NCBI RefSeq assembly: GCF_008711465.1
Contig: NZ_VXKQ01000012.1
Location: 1 to 64,000, forward strand
Direction of reading: 5' to 3'
Length of the DNA stretch: 64,000 bases
From: Francisella sp. SYW-9
Lineage (GTDB): Bacteria > Pseudomonadota > Gammaproteobacteria > Francisellales > Francisellaceae
Positions 49,490 through 61,178 of this stretch are shown here, one piece after another. The translations under genes were made by a program, and so were the position numbers. The notes below the pieces were generated by a model that saw only the letters and a list, made by a program, of their open reading frames with translations, had not been told where the DNA came from and ran no database searches. Position 1 is the first letter of the stretch. Each line of letters starts with the position of its first letter.

Positions 49490-50941
49490 TTATATAACGT
49501 TTGTTACTTGTGTAAGTACACCTAAAAGAAGCATCGGCATGATACCTAAGAACAGTAGCACCAGACCATTTACACTTAAAGCAACAAGAGTAGATAATGG
49601 AGCCTTAACTTTATGATCATTTTCTGGATCATCAAAGTACATAGTTTTAATAACTCGTACATAGTAGAACGAAGCGATTACAGCCATCATTAATACAAAA
49701 CATGCTAGCACATAGTTCCCATCGTTGATTAGACCCATCACAACAAATAGCTTAGCTATAAATCCACCAAATGGAGGAATACCTGCCATTGAGAATAAAA
49801 CTATAAGTAAGATAAATGACAACCATGAGTTCTTTGTGTTAAATCCTTTTAAATCTTTCAAAGTCTGAACTTCATAACCACCCACACTAATAGCAGTTAG
49901 AACTCCAAAAGCCGCTAAAGCTGTAAATACATAAACAATTACATAAAAACTCGCCGCAGTTAGCGCATAACCTTGAGGATTTAATGTTGTAGCTAAAAGT
50001 ACAAAACCTATTTGAGAAACTGTAGAGTAACCAAGTAGTCTTTTTATATTAGTCTGAGATAGTGCAACTAAACTACCAAAAAATATTGATAAGATACCAA
50101 TTACTTTGAATAAGTACACCCAAGAATCTTTAAGTGACGGGAAGCCTACAAAAAGGATATTCACAAGCATCGCAAAAGCAGCGACTTTAGGGATAGTTGC
50201 AACAATATTAGCTACCGCATTTGGGGCACCTTGATAAACATCTGGCAACCACATATGGAATGGAAATGCCCCAAGCTTAAACAAGAATGTTGCAATCATC
50301 ATCACTAGACAAGCTAATAAGAATTTCTGCTCTAAGCCTGTAAAGTTATTATGTGCTAAAGCATGAGCAATGCCAGAAATATCTAGCTGACCAGTCATAC
50401 CATAGACAAAAGACATCCCAAATAGTAAAAGAGCAGAAGCAATTGCACCTAATACAAAATATTTAATAGCAGCCTCTAAGCCTTCACCTGAATTTCTGTA
50501 GATAGCAATCAAAGCATACATAGGTAATGATAAAAGCTCTAAACCTACATATATAGTAATCAAACTATGAGCTGCTGTTAGAACCATCGCGCCTAGCACA
50601 CATAGCATTAAAAGAGTATAGAAATCACCATCAGATATTTTTCTATCTCTCACATATTCTCTTGAGTATAAAGCAACAAATAGGGATAAAATTAATATCG
50701 TGATCTGTAAAGTATAAGCAAAGCCACTAAATACAACCTGTCCCTCAAAAACTGAACCACTTGACTGAAGTAGGTAGTCTTTAGCAAATGTTGCTATAAG
50801 AGCTAGTGCCGCAAACACTTGGAAAAATATATAATTTATATTTCTTATTTTTCCATGTAGGAATAATCCTGAAAACATTACAACTATAATACCAACGGCT
50901 AGTAATATTTCCGGTAATATGTAAAGTATTGATAAACTCAT
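49490..50941 (-). CDS. nuoN: NADH-quinone oxidoreductase subunit N
   Basis: NuoN is one of three antiporter-like proton-pumping subunits in the membrane arm of complex I. The 483-residue protein has 14 predicted helices and the family motifs with the glutamate in YVGLELLSLPMYALIA and lysines in the LFKLGAFPFHMWLPDVYQGAP region. I start at MSLSIL (ATG at 50941) with AAGGTGG upstream; a TTG two codons earlier is less likely. It ends the nuo operon. Confidence 0.97.
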   Translation of the reverse strand: MSLSILYILPEILLAVGIIVVMFSGLFLHGKIRNINYIFFQVFAALALIATFAKDYLLQSSGSVFEGQVVFSGFAYTLQITILILSLFVALYSREYVRDRKISDGDFYTLLMLCVLGAMVLTAAHSLITIYVGLELLSLPMYALIAIYRNSGEGLEAAIKYFVLGAIASALLLFGMSFVYGMTGQLDISGIAHALAHNNFTGLEQKFLLACLVMMIATFLFKLGAFPFHMWLPDVYQGAPNAVANIVATIPKVAAFAMLVNILFVGFPSLKDSWVYLFKVIGILSIFFGSLVALSQTNIKRLLGYSTVSQIGFVLLATTLNPQGYALTAASFYVIVYVFTALAAFGVLTAISVGGYEVQTLKDLKGFNTKNSWLSFILLIVLFSMAGIPPFGGFIAKLFVVMGLINDGNYVLACFVLMMAVIASFYYVRVIKTMYFDDPENDHKVKAPLSTLVALSVNGLVLLFLGIMPMLLLGVLTQVTNVI

Positions 50942-50956
50942 AATCAAAACACCACC

Positions 50957-52543
50957 TTATAGAGATAAACCAACAATATTTGCCGATGCTGCAGCTGAAA
51001 GATGCAATATCGGCTCTGGATAAAAACCAAACAATAAAGTCGGCACCGCTAACAATATAAATACAAAGAATTCCATCTTACCCAAATCTTTAAGATTAGC
51101 AACTTGAGTAGATACAACCTCGCCAAAGAAAACTCTCTTATACATCCATAGTGTATATATAGGAGCAATTATCAAAGTTAGACCAGCTATCAAAGCTATT
51201 AATGGAGAGTACTGGAATACTGCTAATAAAATCATAAACTCACCCACAAAACCACTTGTGCCAGGTAAACCTACATTAGCCATACAGAAAAGTAAGAAGA
51301 ATGTTGCAAATATCGGCATAGTTTTAGCTACACCAGAAAAATCAGAGATTTGTCTTGTATGCATTCTTAAATACAAATAACCAACACCAATAAACATACC
51401 ACCAGATGAAAACGCGTGAGCTATCATTTGGAACACTGCGCCTTGGATAGCAAGCTGAGCATGAGTATTTCCTAAAGCTGTACCATCTTTTAAAATAAAG
51501 ATCGAAAACAAACCAAGAGTAACAAGGCCCATATGTGAGATAGATGAATATGCGATTAGTCTTTTAACATCAGTCTGTGCTACAGCCACTATACCAACAT
51601 AAACAATTGCTATTAGCGACATAATTATTAGTACATATTCTAGAGATGCTGTTACTTCAGGTAACATTGGAATAGCAAATCTTAAGAAACCATACGCCCC
51701 TAACTTAAGCATTAACGCTGCTAATATAACAGAACCACCAGCAGGAGCCTCTGAGTGAGCATCGGGTAACCAAGAGTGGAATGGCCACATTGGAATCTTA
51801 ACGGCAAATGCTAAGAAAAATGCTCCAAAAACTAACCATTGAGCAGTAAGAGTGAAGTTAACTCCATTTGCTAATGCTTGAGAATGTGCTGCCCAAGCAA
51901 TAAAGTTTTGAATAGAATAAGTATCAGCACTTACTAAAACATCTGAAGGAGATGCAGCTACTTTTGTCTGTATATATAAGATAGCAGCTAATAAAAATAC
52001 CGAACCAAAGAATGTATACATAAAGTACTTAACAGCAGCATATGCTTTATTTTTACCACCCCAAATACCTATACCTAAACATGTTGGAATAAGCAATGCT
52101 TCCCAGAAAATATAGAACAATATAGAGTCTGTCGCACAGAAAACACCATTTGTTAAACCACATGTGATCAAAAAGATCGCCATATATTGTCTAACTTTAG
52201 TCTTAATTGATGTCCAAGCTGCTAATACAATTACTAAAGTTGCAAAACATGTCAAGACAATAAATAGTACTGAAAAGCCATCAACTCCAAGGTTATAGTA
52301 AACATTGTACATACCAAAAACTTTGAACCATGTAAATGACTCTTGGAATTGCATGGCTGAGCTACTATAATCAAAAGATGCTACTAATGGCACACATAGC
52401 GCTAGAGTCAAACCACTAAATACTAATGCGACCCAACGAGCAGCATCACCATGTAACTCTTCAGTTTTTGTTGCTAAGACAACAAAGCCACCAATTATTG
52501 GTAGCCAAATTATCAGACTTAATAAATAATTACCTAAATTCAT
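50957..52543 (-). CDS. nuoM: NADH-quinone oxidoreductase subunit M
   Basis: NuoM is a proton-pumping membrane subunit of complex I. The 528-residue protein has 14 predicted helices, the WEALLIPTCLGIGIWGGKNK segment with the key glutamate, and the AFAVKIPMWPFHSWLPDAH motif with pump lysine. Length and order between nuoL and nuoN are normal. Confidence 0.98.
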   Translation of the reverse strand: MNLGNYLLSLIIWLPIIGGFVVLATKTEELHGDAARWVALVFSGLTLALCVPLVASFDYSSSAMQFQESFTWFKVFGMYNVYYNLGVDGFSVLFIVLTCFATLVIVLAAWTSIKTKVRQYMAIFLITCGLTNGVFCATDSILFYIFWEALLIPTCLGIGIWGGKNKAYAAVKYFMYTFFGSVFLLAAILYIQTKVAASPSDVLVSADTYSIQNFIAWAAHSQALANGVNFTLTAQWLVFGAFFLAFAVKIPMWPFHSWLPDAHSEAPAGGSVILAALMLKLGAYGFLRFAIPMLPEVTASLEYVLIIMSLIAIVYVGIVAVAQTDVKRLIAYSSISHMGLVTLGLFSIFILKDGTALGNTHAQLAIQGAVFQMIAHAFSSGGMFIGVGYLYLRMHTRQISDFSGVAKTMPIFATFFLLFCMANVGLPGTSGFVGEFMILLAVFQYSPLIALIAGLTLIIAPIYTLWMYKRVFFGEVVSTQVANLKDLGKMEFFVFILLAVPTLLFGFYPEPILHLSAAASANIVGLSL

Positions 52544-52567
52544 AATACAAATTTACCCCTAACCTGC

Positions 52568-54577
52568 CTAAACTAAAATCAGCAAAATCATAAATAACAA
52601 TACACCTATCATCAATACAAATGCATAGTCAAACAGATATCCGCGTTGGATTTTTCTAAAACTATCACCAGTATGATAAATCAAGTTAGATGTACCTTGG
52701 ACAACCGCCTTATCTATGATAAATATGTCTATAACTTTCCACAAGAAGTTACTAATAGCTAAGAAAATTGCAACAAAAACTACATCATACAATGCATCGA
52801 TGAAGTATTTTTTAACTAAAACATGATAAACAATTCCTACACCAGATTTTGTACTCGCTAAAGCCTTAGGAATGCTTGGTAGCCATATATATAGTACATA
52901 TGATAGTACTAAAGCACTACTTGCTAACCAGAAAGGTACTGTTGAAACTGAGTGCTTGATAAAGGCAAATGAATTAAATGTATCAGGCTCACTAGCCAAA
53001 TCAGCTGTTACAGACATACCATGCAGCCCTGCTTGAACATATGAGCTTATAGTATTTCCAAATAATCCGTGACTTTGCGATAGTATACTTGTAAAGAAGT
53101 ACTCACCTATAAAAGCAGAAGGTATTGCTAATAATATTAGCGGTATCAATATACTTAAAGGTGACTCTTTAAGATGTGATTTTTCTTCTTCAGACATTCT
53201 TTCTTTGCCATGAAAAACCAAGAAGAACATTCTAAATATATAAAAAGATGTCACAAAAGCACATGCTAATACCATATAGTATGCAAACTGATGTCCAAAT
53301 ACTGTAGTTGTGTGGGCAGCCTCAATAATCAAATCTTTAGAGAAGAAGCCAGAGAACGGTGGAAGTGCTGCAAGCGCCCATGCACCAATAAACATACATA
53401 GATATGTAACTGGCATATATTTTCTTAAGCCACCCATTCTACGAATATCTTGCTCGTGATGCATAGCTACAATAACAGAACCTGCTGCTAAAAATAGTAA
53501 TGCTTTAAACATTGCGTGTGTCATAAGATGGAACATACCTATTGAGAATGCTCCTGCGCCTTGTGCAACCATCATATAACCAAGCTGTGATAGCGTACAA
53601 TAAGCAATAACTCTTTTAATATCTGTCTGTATAATAGCAATCAAACCCATAAATAAACAAGTAATCGCACCTATAATTAGTACAAAGCTTAAGGCTGCTT
53701 CAGACATTACAAACATTGGAGAAAGTCTAGCTACCATAAATACACCAGCTGTAACCATTGTTGCAGCGTGTATCAAGGCTGAAATTGGCGTAGGACCTTC
53801 CATTGAGCCTTCTAACCAAGAATGTAGCGGGAACTGAGCTGATTTACCCATTGCACCAATAAATAAAAGTACACACATTAAAGTAACAGGGCTAAAGCTC
53901 ATACCTAAGAAGTGTACAACTTGAGTATTATCAATATTTGGTAAAGCTGCAAATACAGTTGTATAATCAACGGATCCTGTATATAAGATAACAGCTCCGA
54001 TACCTAGTAAGAAACCTAAATCTCCGATTCTATTTACAATGAAAGCTCTTAAGCTTGCTACGTTAGCATTATCTCTATTAAAATAAAAACCAATTAGTAA
54101 GTATGAGAATAAACCAACGCCTTCCCAACCAAAGAATAAAAGTAGGAAATTATTACCCATAACTAGGCATAGCATCGCAAATGTAAAACCTGAAATATAT
54201 GAGAAGAATCTTGCATAGCCTTCTTCACCTTTCATATATCCAATAGAGTAAATATGTACTAATGTTGATACAAATGTCACAATTAGCATCATATATACTG
54301 TGATTCTATTTACAGTAAAACCAACATCAAAAGAAAATAGCTTTGAAACTGGAGCCCATTGATAATAGCTAACACTATAAACTTCAGAACCTCCAAATAC
54401 ACCGCAAGCTAAAATCACACTAAGGACAAAGGAAAGTCCACATAGTGAAATTGTGAAAAAATTAACACCTGCATTTTTAACAGATTTACCACCAAAACCA
54501 GCAATTATTGCTCCAAGTAAAGGTGCTAAAACTATAACTGCGATTAATACAGCTGCTACTTGATTACTTATTATCAT
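52568..54577 (-). CDS. nuoL: NADH-quinone oxidoreductase subunit L
   Basis: NuoL is the distal pump subunit of complex I, with a long lateral helix running along the membrane arm. The 669-residue protein has the motifs FFGWEGVGLFSYLLIGFYF, GKSAQFPLHSWLEGSMEGPTPISALIHAATMV and a hydrophobic C-terminal extension after residue 550 that would form the lateral helix and last transmembrane segment. GAGAGG lies 11 nt before the ATG. Confidence 0.98.
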   Translation of the reverse strand: MIISNQVAAVLIAVIVLAPLLGAIIAGFGGKSVKNAGVNFFTISLCGLSFVLSVILACGVFGGSEVYSVSYYQWAPVSKLFSFDVGFTVNRITVYMMLIVTFVSTLVHIYSIGYMKGEEGYARFFSYISGFTFAMLCLVMGNNFLLLFFGWEGVGLFSYLLIGFYFNRDNANVASLRAFIVNRIGDLGFLLGIGAVILYTGSVDYTTVFAALPNIDNTQVVHFLGMSFSPVTLMCVLLFIGAMGKSAQFPLHSWLEGSMEGPTPISALIHAATMVTAGVFMVARLSPMFVMSEAALSFVLIIGAITCLFMGLIAIIQTDIKRVIAYCTLSQLGYMMVAQGAGAFSIGMFHLMTHAMFKALLFLAAGSVIVAMHHEQDIRRMGGLRKYMPVTYLCMFIGAWALAALPPFSGFFSKDLIIEAAHTTTVFGHQFAYYMVLACAFVTSFYIFRMFFLVFHGKERMSEEEKSHLKESPLSILIPLILLAIPSAFIGEYFFTSILSQSHGLFGNTISSYVQAGLHGMSVTADLASEPDTFNSFAFIKHSVSTVPFWLASSALVLSYVLYIWLPSIPKALASTKSGVGIVYHVLVKKYFIDALYDVVFVAIFLAISNFLWKVIDIFIIDKAVVQGTSNLIYHTGDSFRKIQRGYLFDYAFVLMIGVLLFMILLILV

Positions 54578-54584
54578 AGCTTGA

Positions 54585-54905
54585 TTAACCTCTCAGTGTA
54601 TTAAGTTTACTTAAATCAATAGTTTTACGTTTTCTCGATATCGCAACAACAATAGCTAAACCAATTGCTGTTTCAGCAGCTGCTACTGCCATTATAAAGA
54701 ATACAAAAACTCCACCCATTGCTTGATGATGCATATTAGCAAATATCAAAAAATTTGTATTAACCGCTAAAAGCATTAGCTCTATAGACATTAAAAGTAT
54801 CAAGATACTTCTTCTATTAATAATGATTCCAGCAACACTAATAACAAATAAAATTGTACTAAAAATTAGTCCACTTGTGACTGAAACTGAGATACTACTG
54901 CCCAT
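54585..54905 (-). CDS. nuoK: NADH-quinone oxidoreductase subunit K
   Basis: NuoK is a three-helix membrane subunit with conserved glutamates in the membrane, visible in [18 protein letters not shown] and [16 protein letters not shown] start at the ATG at 54905 (106 residues), which has GAGG 9 nt upstream; a GTG three codons earlier sits against that site. It overlaps the end of nuoJ by 11 nt, indicating coupled translation. Confidence 0.96.
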   Translation of the reverse strand: MGSSISVSVTSGLIFSTILFVISVAGIIINRRSILILLMSIELMLLAVNTNFLIFANMHHQAMGGVFVFFIMAVAAAETAIGLAIVVAISRKRKTIDLSKLNTLRG

Positions 54906-55500
54906 CTTTCGCACCCTCTTTATTACTTGGCATCTTCACCATAGTCAGACGATCTTTCGCCCTAACTTTAACCTGCTTAGTCGGGTTAACTGACTTATTA
55001 TCTTTACGCTTAGGTCTTAATGTAAGCGTTACTGCGGCAGTCATTGCTGCTAATAATATAAAGTCAATAAGCTCAAACACATACAAGTTGTTATTATTAA
55101 ACATAGTTGAACCTATTGTTTTTAATCCACCAACTCCACCTTGCATACTTGCACCTGCAAACACATGAGTAACTGCATAACTAATAATCGTTGCAAATAT
55201 AGCACAAACGATTACAGCAGCTAAAGCATAAAAGAATCGGCCAACTCTTCCTTCTTTTTCAACATGTAAATCTAGCATAAAGACTACAAACAAGAACATC
55301 ACTAGCACAGCACCGACATAGACAACTATAAGTAATAATGCCAAATATACTTGTTGTAAAATAATCCAAACTATTGCTGTAAACACAAATGTAAATATCA
55401 TCGCGATTACTGAGTTAACTGGATTATTTCCCAACACCAATACTAAAGCTGAAATAATAGCTAGCGATGCAAAAATATAAAATAAAATATCTACAATCAT
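54895..55500 (-). CDS. nuoJ: NADH-quinone oxidoreductase subunit J
   Basis: NuoJ is a five-helix membrane subunit at the interface of the two arms. The 201-residue protein has the conserved [21 protein letters not shown] helix, whose tyrosine and pi-bulge are a family mark. After the fifth helix it has a basic cytosolic tail (about 165-201, rich in Lys/Arg). It overlaps nuoK and follows nuoI by 4 nt. Confidence 0.97.
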   Translation of the reverse strand: MIVDILFYIFASLAIISALVLVLGNNPVNSVIAMIFTFVFTAIVWIILQQVYLALLLIVVYVGAVLVMFLFVVFMLDLHVEKEGRVGRFFYALAAVIVCAIFATIISYAVTHVFAGASMQGGVGGLKTIGSTMFNNNNLYVFELIDFILLAAMTAAVTLTLRPKRKDNKSVNPTKQVKVRAKDRLTMVKMPSNKEGAKDGQ

Positions 55501-55504
55501 CTTT

Positions 55505-55993
55505 TTACCTAAAATCCTTATCTTGCAGCCTATCAGCAGCTATTTGCGACTCATATTTATCACCTACAGCAAGAAGTTTAGCTTTTGTCATAATATTCTC
55601 GCCACGTTCTTCAAAGTGGTATTCTAAAATATTTGTCTCAACAATTGAATCAACTGGACAAGACTCTTCACAGTAGCCACAGAAAATACACTTAAATAAG
55701 TCTATTTCATAACTTGAAGTTCTACGTGAACCATCCTCTCTTTCTGTTGAGTTAATAGTAATAGCTAAAGCAGGACAAACTACTTCACATAGTTTACATG
55801 CAATACATCTTTCTTCACCATTTTCATAGCGTCTAAGAGCATGCAACCCTCTAAATCTGTTAGATATTGGAGTTTTCTCATCTGGATACTGCACTGTAAC
55901 CTTGCGAGTAAAAAAATGTTTTCCTGTTACTTTAAGACCTTTTAGAAGTTCCCACAGTAAAAAGGTTTTTAAAAAATTCGTTATATTTCTCAT
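55505..55993 (-). CDS. nuoI: NADH-quinone oxidoreductase subunit I
   Basis: NuoI carries clusters N6a and N6b that pass electrons toward N2. The 162-residue protein has two [4Fe-4S] ferredoxin motifs: C63-C66-C69 with C73 ([12 protein letters not shown]), and C102-C105-C108 with C112 ([12 protein letters not shown]). The N-terminal amphipathic helices anchor it on the membrane arm. Spacing to nuoH and nuoJ is short. Confidence 0.98.
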   Translation of the reverse strand: MRNITNFLKTFLLWELLKGLKVTGKHFFTRKVTVQYPDEKTPISNRFRGLHALRRYENGEERCIACKLCEVVCPALAITINSTEREDGSRRTSSYEIDLFKCIFCGYCEESCPVDSIVETNILEYHFEERGENIMTKAKLLAVGDKYESQIAADRLQDKDFR

Positions 55994-56005
55994 ATCACTA
56001 TCCCT

Positions 56006-57016
56006 TTACCACCAAGGTCCTAGACCAAATCTAACCATACAAGCAACAACTACTACCCATACAAATGTTAAAGGTATAAATATCTTCCATCCTAAACGCA
56101 TAATCTGGTCATATCTATATCTAGGTAATGTAGCTCTTACCCATAAAAACATAAACATAAAGATACCAGTTTTACCAAACAACCAAATAACACCAGGTAC
56201 AAAACTAAACACATGCTCTAAAGGAGTCGCTTGGAACGGTGAATTCCAACCACCTAAAAACATAATTGCTGTTAATATACTGATCAAAATCATATTTGCA
56301 TATTCAGCTAAGAAAAATAAAGCAAACCTCGAGCCTGTATACTCAATATGGATACCAGCAACAATCTCAGACTCACCTTCGACAACATCAAAAGGAGCTC
56401 TGTTTGTCTCACCAATGCCACTGATAAAATACACAATAAACAGCGGGAATAGAGGTATAAAATACCAGTGCCAGATACCACCAGCTTGAGCATCTATAAT
56501 TCCTGTAATCCCCATTGAACCTGCTGCAATTACAACACCCACTATAGAAAAGCTCATAGCTAACTCATAGGATATAACTTGTGCGCCTGCTCTTAAAGCT
56601 CCAAATAGTGAATACTTGTTATTCGATGCCCAACCAGCTATAAGAACTCCGTATATTGAAAATGAAGTCATTGCAAATATATACAACAAACCCAAGTTCA
56701 TATCCGATAACACAACTCCTCTTGAGAAAGGTATAACAGCCCAAGCCGCATAAGCTGGTGCAAATGCTAATATCGGAGCTATAAAGAACAAGTATCTATT
56801 TGATTTATTTGGAACAATTATCTCTTTTAAGAAAAGCTTTAGCGCATCAAAGATCGGTTGTAATAAACCAAATGCACCAACCCTATTTGGGCCAAGTCTA
56901 TCCTGCATATATCCAATTACTTTTCTCTCTGCATATGTATAATAAGCTACTACTAGTATTAGAGGGATTATTATTAGCAACGAATACAGAACTGTCCATA
57001 AAATATACTCTATCAT
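56006..57016 (-). CDS. nuoH: NADH-quinone oxidoreductase subunit H
   Basis: NuoH forms much of the quinone-binding chamber. The 336-residue protein has eight helices and the conserved [18 protein letters not shown] segment near residue 31, [19 protein letters not shown] and the acidic loop [15 protein letters not shown]. Length matches other bacteria (E. coli NuoH is 325 residues). It starts 1 nt after nuoG ends. Confidence 0.98.
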   Translation of the reverse strand: MIEYILWTVLYSLLIIIPLILVVAYYTYAERKVIGYMQDRLGPNRVGAFGLLQPIFDALKLFLKEIIVPNKSNRYLFFIAPILAFAPAYAAWAVIPFSRGVVLSDMNLGLLYIFAMTSFSIYGVLIAGWASNNKYSLFGALRAGAQVISYELAMSFSIVGVVIAAGSMGITGIIDAQAGGIWHWYFIPLFPLFIVYFISGIGETNRAPFDVVEGESEIVAGIHIEYTGSRFALFFLAEYANMILISILTAIMFLGGWNSPFQATPLEHVFSFVPGVIWLFGKTGIFMFMFLWVRATLPRYRYDQIMRLGWKIFIPLTFVWVVVVACMVRFGLGPWW

Positions 57017-57017
57017 A

Positions 57018-59384
57018 TTATTTCTCCCCTTCTACTAGCTTAATATTAACGCTATCGCCTTGCATAAAGTCTTTAAATAGACTTCTAGGGATCATAATAT
57101 TCTTAGCTTGTAAGCTTGGATCAACGACAACCTCTGGATTTATCTCATTATCTATATCATAAATCTTAACAGTACCTGATTTAGCCTCAAGACCAATATC
57201 ATCTGCTAACTCTTGAGACACTCTCACTCCAGAGAATCTCTTAGCATCTTTTGTCTGTTGAAGAGGCTCAGCTCTTCTTAATAAACTACTAGACCCATAA
57301 ATAGGATTTGATGCTAAAAATGCTATATTCTTTTGATAATCAAGACTCGCGTTTAATATCTGAGTAACATGATTTATAGACACTCTAGCTCTATTTGCAT
57401 AAGTATCTTCAGTAACTTCACTTATAGCGTTATATTCAAATCCTTCTAAGCCTAAAAGATTACCAAGAACTCTTAGTATTCTCCATAACTCTTTATTTTC
57501 AGCATACGGTTTAACAACTTGCTTAAACTCTTTTGTATCACCAAACATATCAACAAAGCTACCGCTTGTTTCATAGTGAGTAGCTATTGGGATAATAATA
57601 TCAGCAGTATCTTTAGTAAACTTATCTGCAAATGGAGTAAAGCTTACAACTATATCTATATCATCTAGAGCCTTTCTAAGTTTTTGCTCACCATATAAGC
57701 TATCTTTAGATAACTCAGTATGCGCTGTTAAAAGAAGCTTAGTTTTTGTTTGAGCATTTAAACACTTATAAGTACTGAATTTTGTCTTAGATGAGCTAAG
57801 AATTCTATCTGCAGCTACTGAGTTAACATCACTTGCTAACACGCCACCTTTGATATTTGTAACTTTCTCTAGAACATCTAGTACACAGAAAACTGTTTCA
57901 AAACCATCAGAGTTGACGATATCTTGGCCAATAATTATCTTAGGATTCTCTGCAGCTATTATTTTATCTGCTGCATCTCTTATTTCTGCAGCTGGATCAA
58001 CTTTCCTTAGAATTTCATCTAAATCACCATAAGGTAAATTTGCTCTAACAAAAATTGCTTTAAGTAAAGATAATGCAATGTACTGAATATTATCAGCAGC
58101 TAATCTAACTTGTTTAATATCATAGTTAAAACTATAGTCGCAAACATTCCAAGCAACTGCATTAGCATTATTTTTCTCAACAGCATCTTTAACCGCCAAA
58201 TTTACTAATGGATATTCCTTTCTAATATTTGAACCAAATACTAATACAAAATCACTATTTCGGATATCCTCCAAAGAACAGCTTAAGCCTTTACCAGAGC
58301 TAATTCCTGAAATATCAGCATATTGTCGCACACGAGCATCGATATTATCTGAACCTACTGATGCCAATAGCTTCTTCATTAAAAACATCTCTTCTGATGT
58401 TGAAGATTCTGACATAATAGCAGATATGGCTTCAACTCCATCTTTTTCTTTAGTTTTTTCAATAGCCACTTTAACGAAATCAAGAGCCTCTTCCCAAGAA
58501 ACATTTGTCCAACCACCAGATTTTTTAATCATTGGTTGTTGAACTCTTTCTTGGCTATATAACCCTGAATACTCAAACCTATCTCTATCTGCTATCCATG
58601 TTCCTGTTACCTCGCTTTCTCTTGGTACAACGCGGACTAGCTTATTTTGATAAACATGGGCGTTTATATCTACAGCCAATGCATCACCTGATGAAACTGT
58701 TGGATATTGTTTAAGTTCCCATGCTCTAGCCTTAAACCTAAAGGGTTTTGATGTAAGAGCTCCAACTGGACATAAATCTATAACATTTCCAGATATTTCT
58801 GAATCAAGCATATCGCCAGAAACATAAGTGCTAATAGAAGAATGATCTCCTCTACCCATAACACCCAACTCTTTGATCCCAGCAACCTCTTCACCAAAAC
58901 GTACACAACGTGTACATAAAATACACCTTGTCATGTCAGTAGCTACTAGTGAGCCTAGATCAGGATCTGCAACAGCTCTTTTTGATTCAACATAATCAGA
59001 AGCAGTTTTACCATATCCCATAGCAATATCTTGCAGCTCACACTCACCACCTTGATCACATATTGGGCAATCCAATGGATGGTTTATCAGCAAGAACTCC
59101 ATCATATCTTTTTGCATCTTTAATGCTGTTTCAGAACGAGTTTTCACCTTCATGCCATCCATAATAGGTGTTGCACAAGCTGGAGATGCTCTTCTAGCAC
59201 CTTCAACATCAACAAGACACATCCTACAGTTAGCAGCTACGGATAATTTTTTATGATAGCAGAATCTTGGAATATAAATACCATTCTCATCTGCAACTTC
59301 TATAATTGACTGATTAGGTAAAGCTTCATAATTCTTACCATCAATCTCTATATTTATTCTCTTGGATTCTTTATTGTCTGACAC
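57018..59384 (-). CDS. nuoG: NADH-quinone oxidoreductase subunit G
   Basis: NuoG holds clusters N1b, N4 and N5. The 788-residue protein has the [2Fe-2S] ligands C42, C53, C56 and C70, the N5 site H102/C106/C109/C115, and the N4 ferredoxin motif C154-C157-C160 with a fourth Cys near 204 (DLCPVGAL). The rest (about 220-788) is a molybdopterin-oxidoreductase-like domain that has lost its cofactor role. I see no extra N7-type cysteine set (C-x2-C-x3-C) downstream. It follows nuoF by 17 nt. Confidence 0.97.
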   Translation of the reverse strand: MSDNKESKRINIEIDGKNYEALPNQSIIEVADENGIYIPRFCYHKKLSVAANCRMCLVDVEGARRASPACATPIMDGMKVKTRSETALKMQKDMMEFLLINHPLDCPICDQGGECELQDIAMGYGKTASDYVESKRAVADPDLGSLVATDMTRCILCTRCVRFGEEVAGIKELGVMGRGDHSSISTYVSGDMLDSEISGNVIDLCPVGALTSKPFRFKARAWELKQYPTVSSGDALAVDINAHVYQNKLVRVVPRESEVTGTWIADRDRFEYSGLYSQERVQQPMIKKSGGWTNVSWEEALDFVKVAIEKTKEKDGVEAISAIMSESSTSEEMFLMKKLLASVGSDNIDARVRQYADISGISSGKGLSCSLEDIRNSDFVLVFGSNIRKEYPLVNLAVKDAVEKNNANAVAWNVCDYSFNYDIKQVRLAADNIQYIALSLLKAIFVRANLPYGDLDEILRKVDPAAEIRDAADKIIAAENPKIIIGQDIVNSDGFETVFCVLDVLEKVTNIKGGVLASDVNSVAADRILSSSKTKFSTYKCLNAQTKTKLLLTAHTELSKDSLYGEQKLRKALDDIDIVVSFTPFADKFTKDTADIIIPIATHYETSGSFVDMFGDTKEFKQVVKPYAENKELWRILRVLGNLLGLEGFEYNAISEVTEDTYANRARVSINHVTQILNASLDYQKNIAFLASNPIYGSSSLLRRAEPLQQTKDAKRFSGVRVSQELADDIGLEAKSGTVKIYDIDNEINPEVVVDPSLQAKNIMIPRSLFKDFMQGDSVNIKLVEGEK

Positions 59385-59401
59385 AGAACTACCTCAATCA
59401 A

Positions 59402-60676
59402 CTATTGATCCACTATACTTTTACCATTATTCTCAATCATATAAACAAACTCATCTCTAAACTTATTTATATAACTTTGTACTGGCCATGCAGCTGCATC
59501 ACCTAAGCCACAAATACTATTTCCTTCAATATTCGTCGCCACTCTTACGAGACTATCTATATCTTCAGGTCTACCTTCGCCAGCTATTATTCTATGCAAT
59601 GTGCGAGCTAACCAGCCTGTCCCCTCTCTACATGGGGTACACTGACCACAAGACTCTTCATGATAGAAATCTGCCAATCTAGCTAGCGTTCTAACCATAC
59701 ATGTAGTCTCATCTAACACAACAACTGCTCCAGATCCTAGCATTGAACCTGCTTCAGCTATAGATTCATAATCCATATTAGCATTCATCATTTCTTCGCC
59801 AGTTAAAATCTTAGAAGAACTTCCTCCAGGGATTACAGCTTTTAACTTGTGTCCTTTACGTACACCACCACACATTTCTAGCAACTCTTTAAAAGGCATA
59901 CCTAAGCCAATCTCAACAACTCTTTGTCTTTCAACATGACCAGAAACACAAAATAGCTTTGTACCACCACTTTTCTCAGTGCCTAGTTTCTTAAACCATT
60001 CGCCACCATGTTGCAATATTGCTGGTACAGATGCATATGTTTCGGTATTGTTTATATTTGTTGGCTTACCATATAAACCCACAAATGCTGGGAAAGGCGG
60101 TTTAAATCTTGGACGGCCTTTTTTACCCTCAAGAGAGTTTAAAAGTGCAGTCTCTTCACCACAGATATACGCACCAGCGCCCACAGCAGAATACAAATCA
60201 AAAGAAATTCCAGAAGATTTTATATTAGAACCTAATATACCTGCTTGATATGCTTCTATAAGAGCATCTTCAAACCTTCTTATCGGCTCATAGAACTCAC
60301 CTCTAGTATAATTATAACCAGCTGTAGCTCCAACCACATAACCAGCAATAGCCATACCTTCAATAAGCTGATGAGGGTTTCTTCTTAAGATCTCTCTATC
60401 TTTACAAGTTCCTGGCTCACCTTCATCTGAGTTACAAACAACATATTTTTGTCCAGGAGTATTACGTGGCATAAAGCTCCACTTCAACCCAGTAGGGAAA
60501 CCTGCACCACCTCTACCTCTAAGCCCTGATGTTTTTAACTCTTCTATTATCTGCTCAGGAGGAATTTTTTCGGTTAATATTCTATTCCAATAAGAATAAC
60601 CTCCTACAGATAAATAAGATTCCAAACTATAAGACTCATCTAAATGTAGGGTACGAAAACAAACTTCATTAGCCAT
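59402..60676 (-). CDS. nuoF: NADH-quinone oxidoreductase subunit F
   Basis: NuoF binds NADH and FMN and carries cluster N3. The 424-residue protein shows the nucleotide/FMN-binding [16 protein letters not shown] segment (about 51-66), [19 protein letters not shown], and the N3 ligands in [12 protein letters not shown] (near 350) plus the C-terminal Cys in [13 protein letters not shown]. It follows nuoE by 6 nt. Confidence 0.98.
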   Translation of the reverse strand: MANEVCFRTLHLDESYSLESYLSVGGYSYWNRILTEKIPPEQIIEELKTSGLRGRGGAGFPTGLKWSFMPRNTPGQKYVVCNSDEGEPGTCKDREILRRNPHQLIEGMAIAGYVVGATAGYNYTRGEFYEPIRRFEDALIEAYQAGILGSNIKSSGISFDLYSAVGAGAYICGEETALLNSLEGKKGRPRFKPPFPAFVGLYGKPTNINNTETYASVPAILQHGGEWFKKLGTEKSGGTKLFCVSGHVERQRVVEIGLGMPFKELLEMCGGVRKGHKLKAVIPGGSSSKILTGEEMMNANMDYESIAEAGSMLGSGAVVVLDETTCMVRTLARLADFYHEESCGQCTPCREGTGWLARTLHRIIAGEGRPEDIDSLVRVATNIEGNSICGLGDAAAWPVQSYINKFRDEFVYMIENNGKSIVDQ

Positions 60677-60682
60677 TTACCA

Positions 60683-61171
60683 CTACTCCAAAGAATCAAT
60701 AAGCTGATTCACTTTTTCTATAGTCAAATTTTCATAAAAAACTTTATCCACCTCTAACATAGGTGAACCACAACACGCACCTTGACACTCTACTTCTTTC
60801 AGAGTTATACGACCATCTTTTGTCGTTTGGCCGGGCTTGATACCAAGTTTTTTCTCGATATGTTTCAAAATATCATATGCCCCATTTAGCATACACGAAA
60901 CATTAGTACAAAGATTCAGCTTATGTCTACCAACTGGCTGAAGATCATACATACAGTAAAAAGTAGCAACTTCATAGACATCGACTTTACTAACTTGCAA
61001 ATATTCTGCTAAAGCTGTTTGTAAATCATCAGTCAAAAAACCACCATTTTGATCTTGTACAATATGCAAGCCTTCTAATATAGCTGATCTTCTTTGATCT
61101 GCTGGAAACTTACTTAAAACTCTATCAATATCTTCTCTCGCTTGCGGCGATATTAAATCTACTAAAGACAT
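60683..61171 (-). CDS. nuoE: NADH-quinone oxidoreductase subunit E
   Basis: NuoE carries the off-path [2Fe-2S] cluster N1a. The 162-residue thioredoxin-like protein has ligands C88 and C93 (CTNVSC) and C129 and C133 (ECQGACCGSP). It follows nuoD by 7 nt and precedes nuoF, in the standard order. Confidence 0.98.
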   Translation of the reverse strand: MSLVDLISPQAREDIDRVLSKFPADQRRSAILEGLHIVQDQNGGFLTDDLQTALAEYLQVSKVDVYEVATFYCMYDLQPVGRHKLNLCTNVSCMLNGAYDILKHIEKKLGIKPGQTTKDGRITLKEVECQGACCGSPMLEVDKVFYENLTIEKVNQLIDSLE

Positions 61172-61178
61172 CCTTCCT

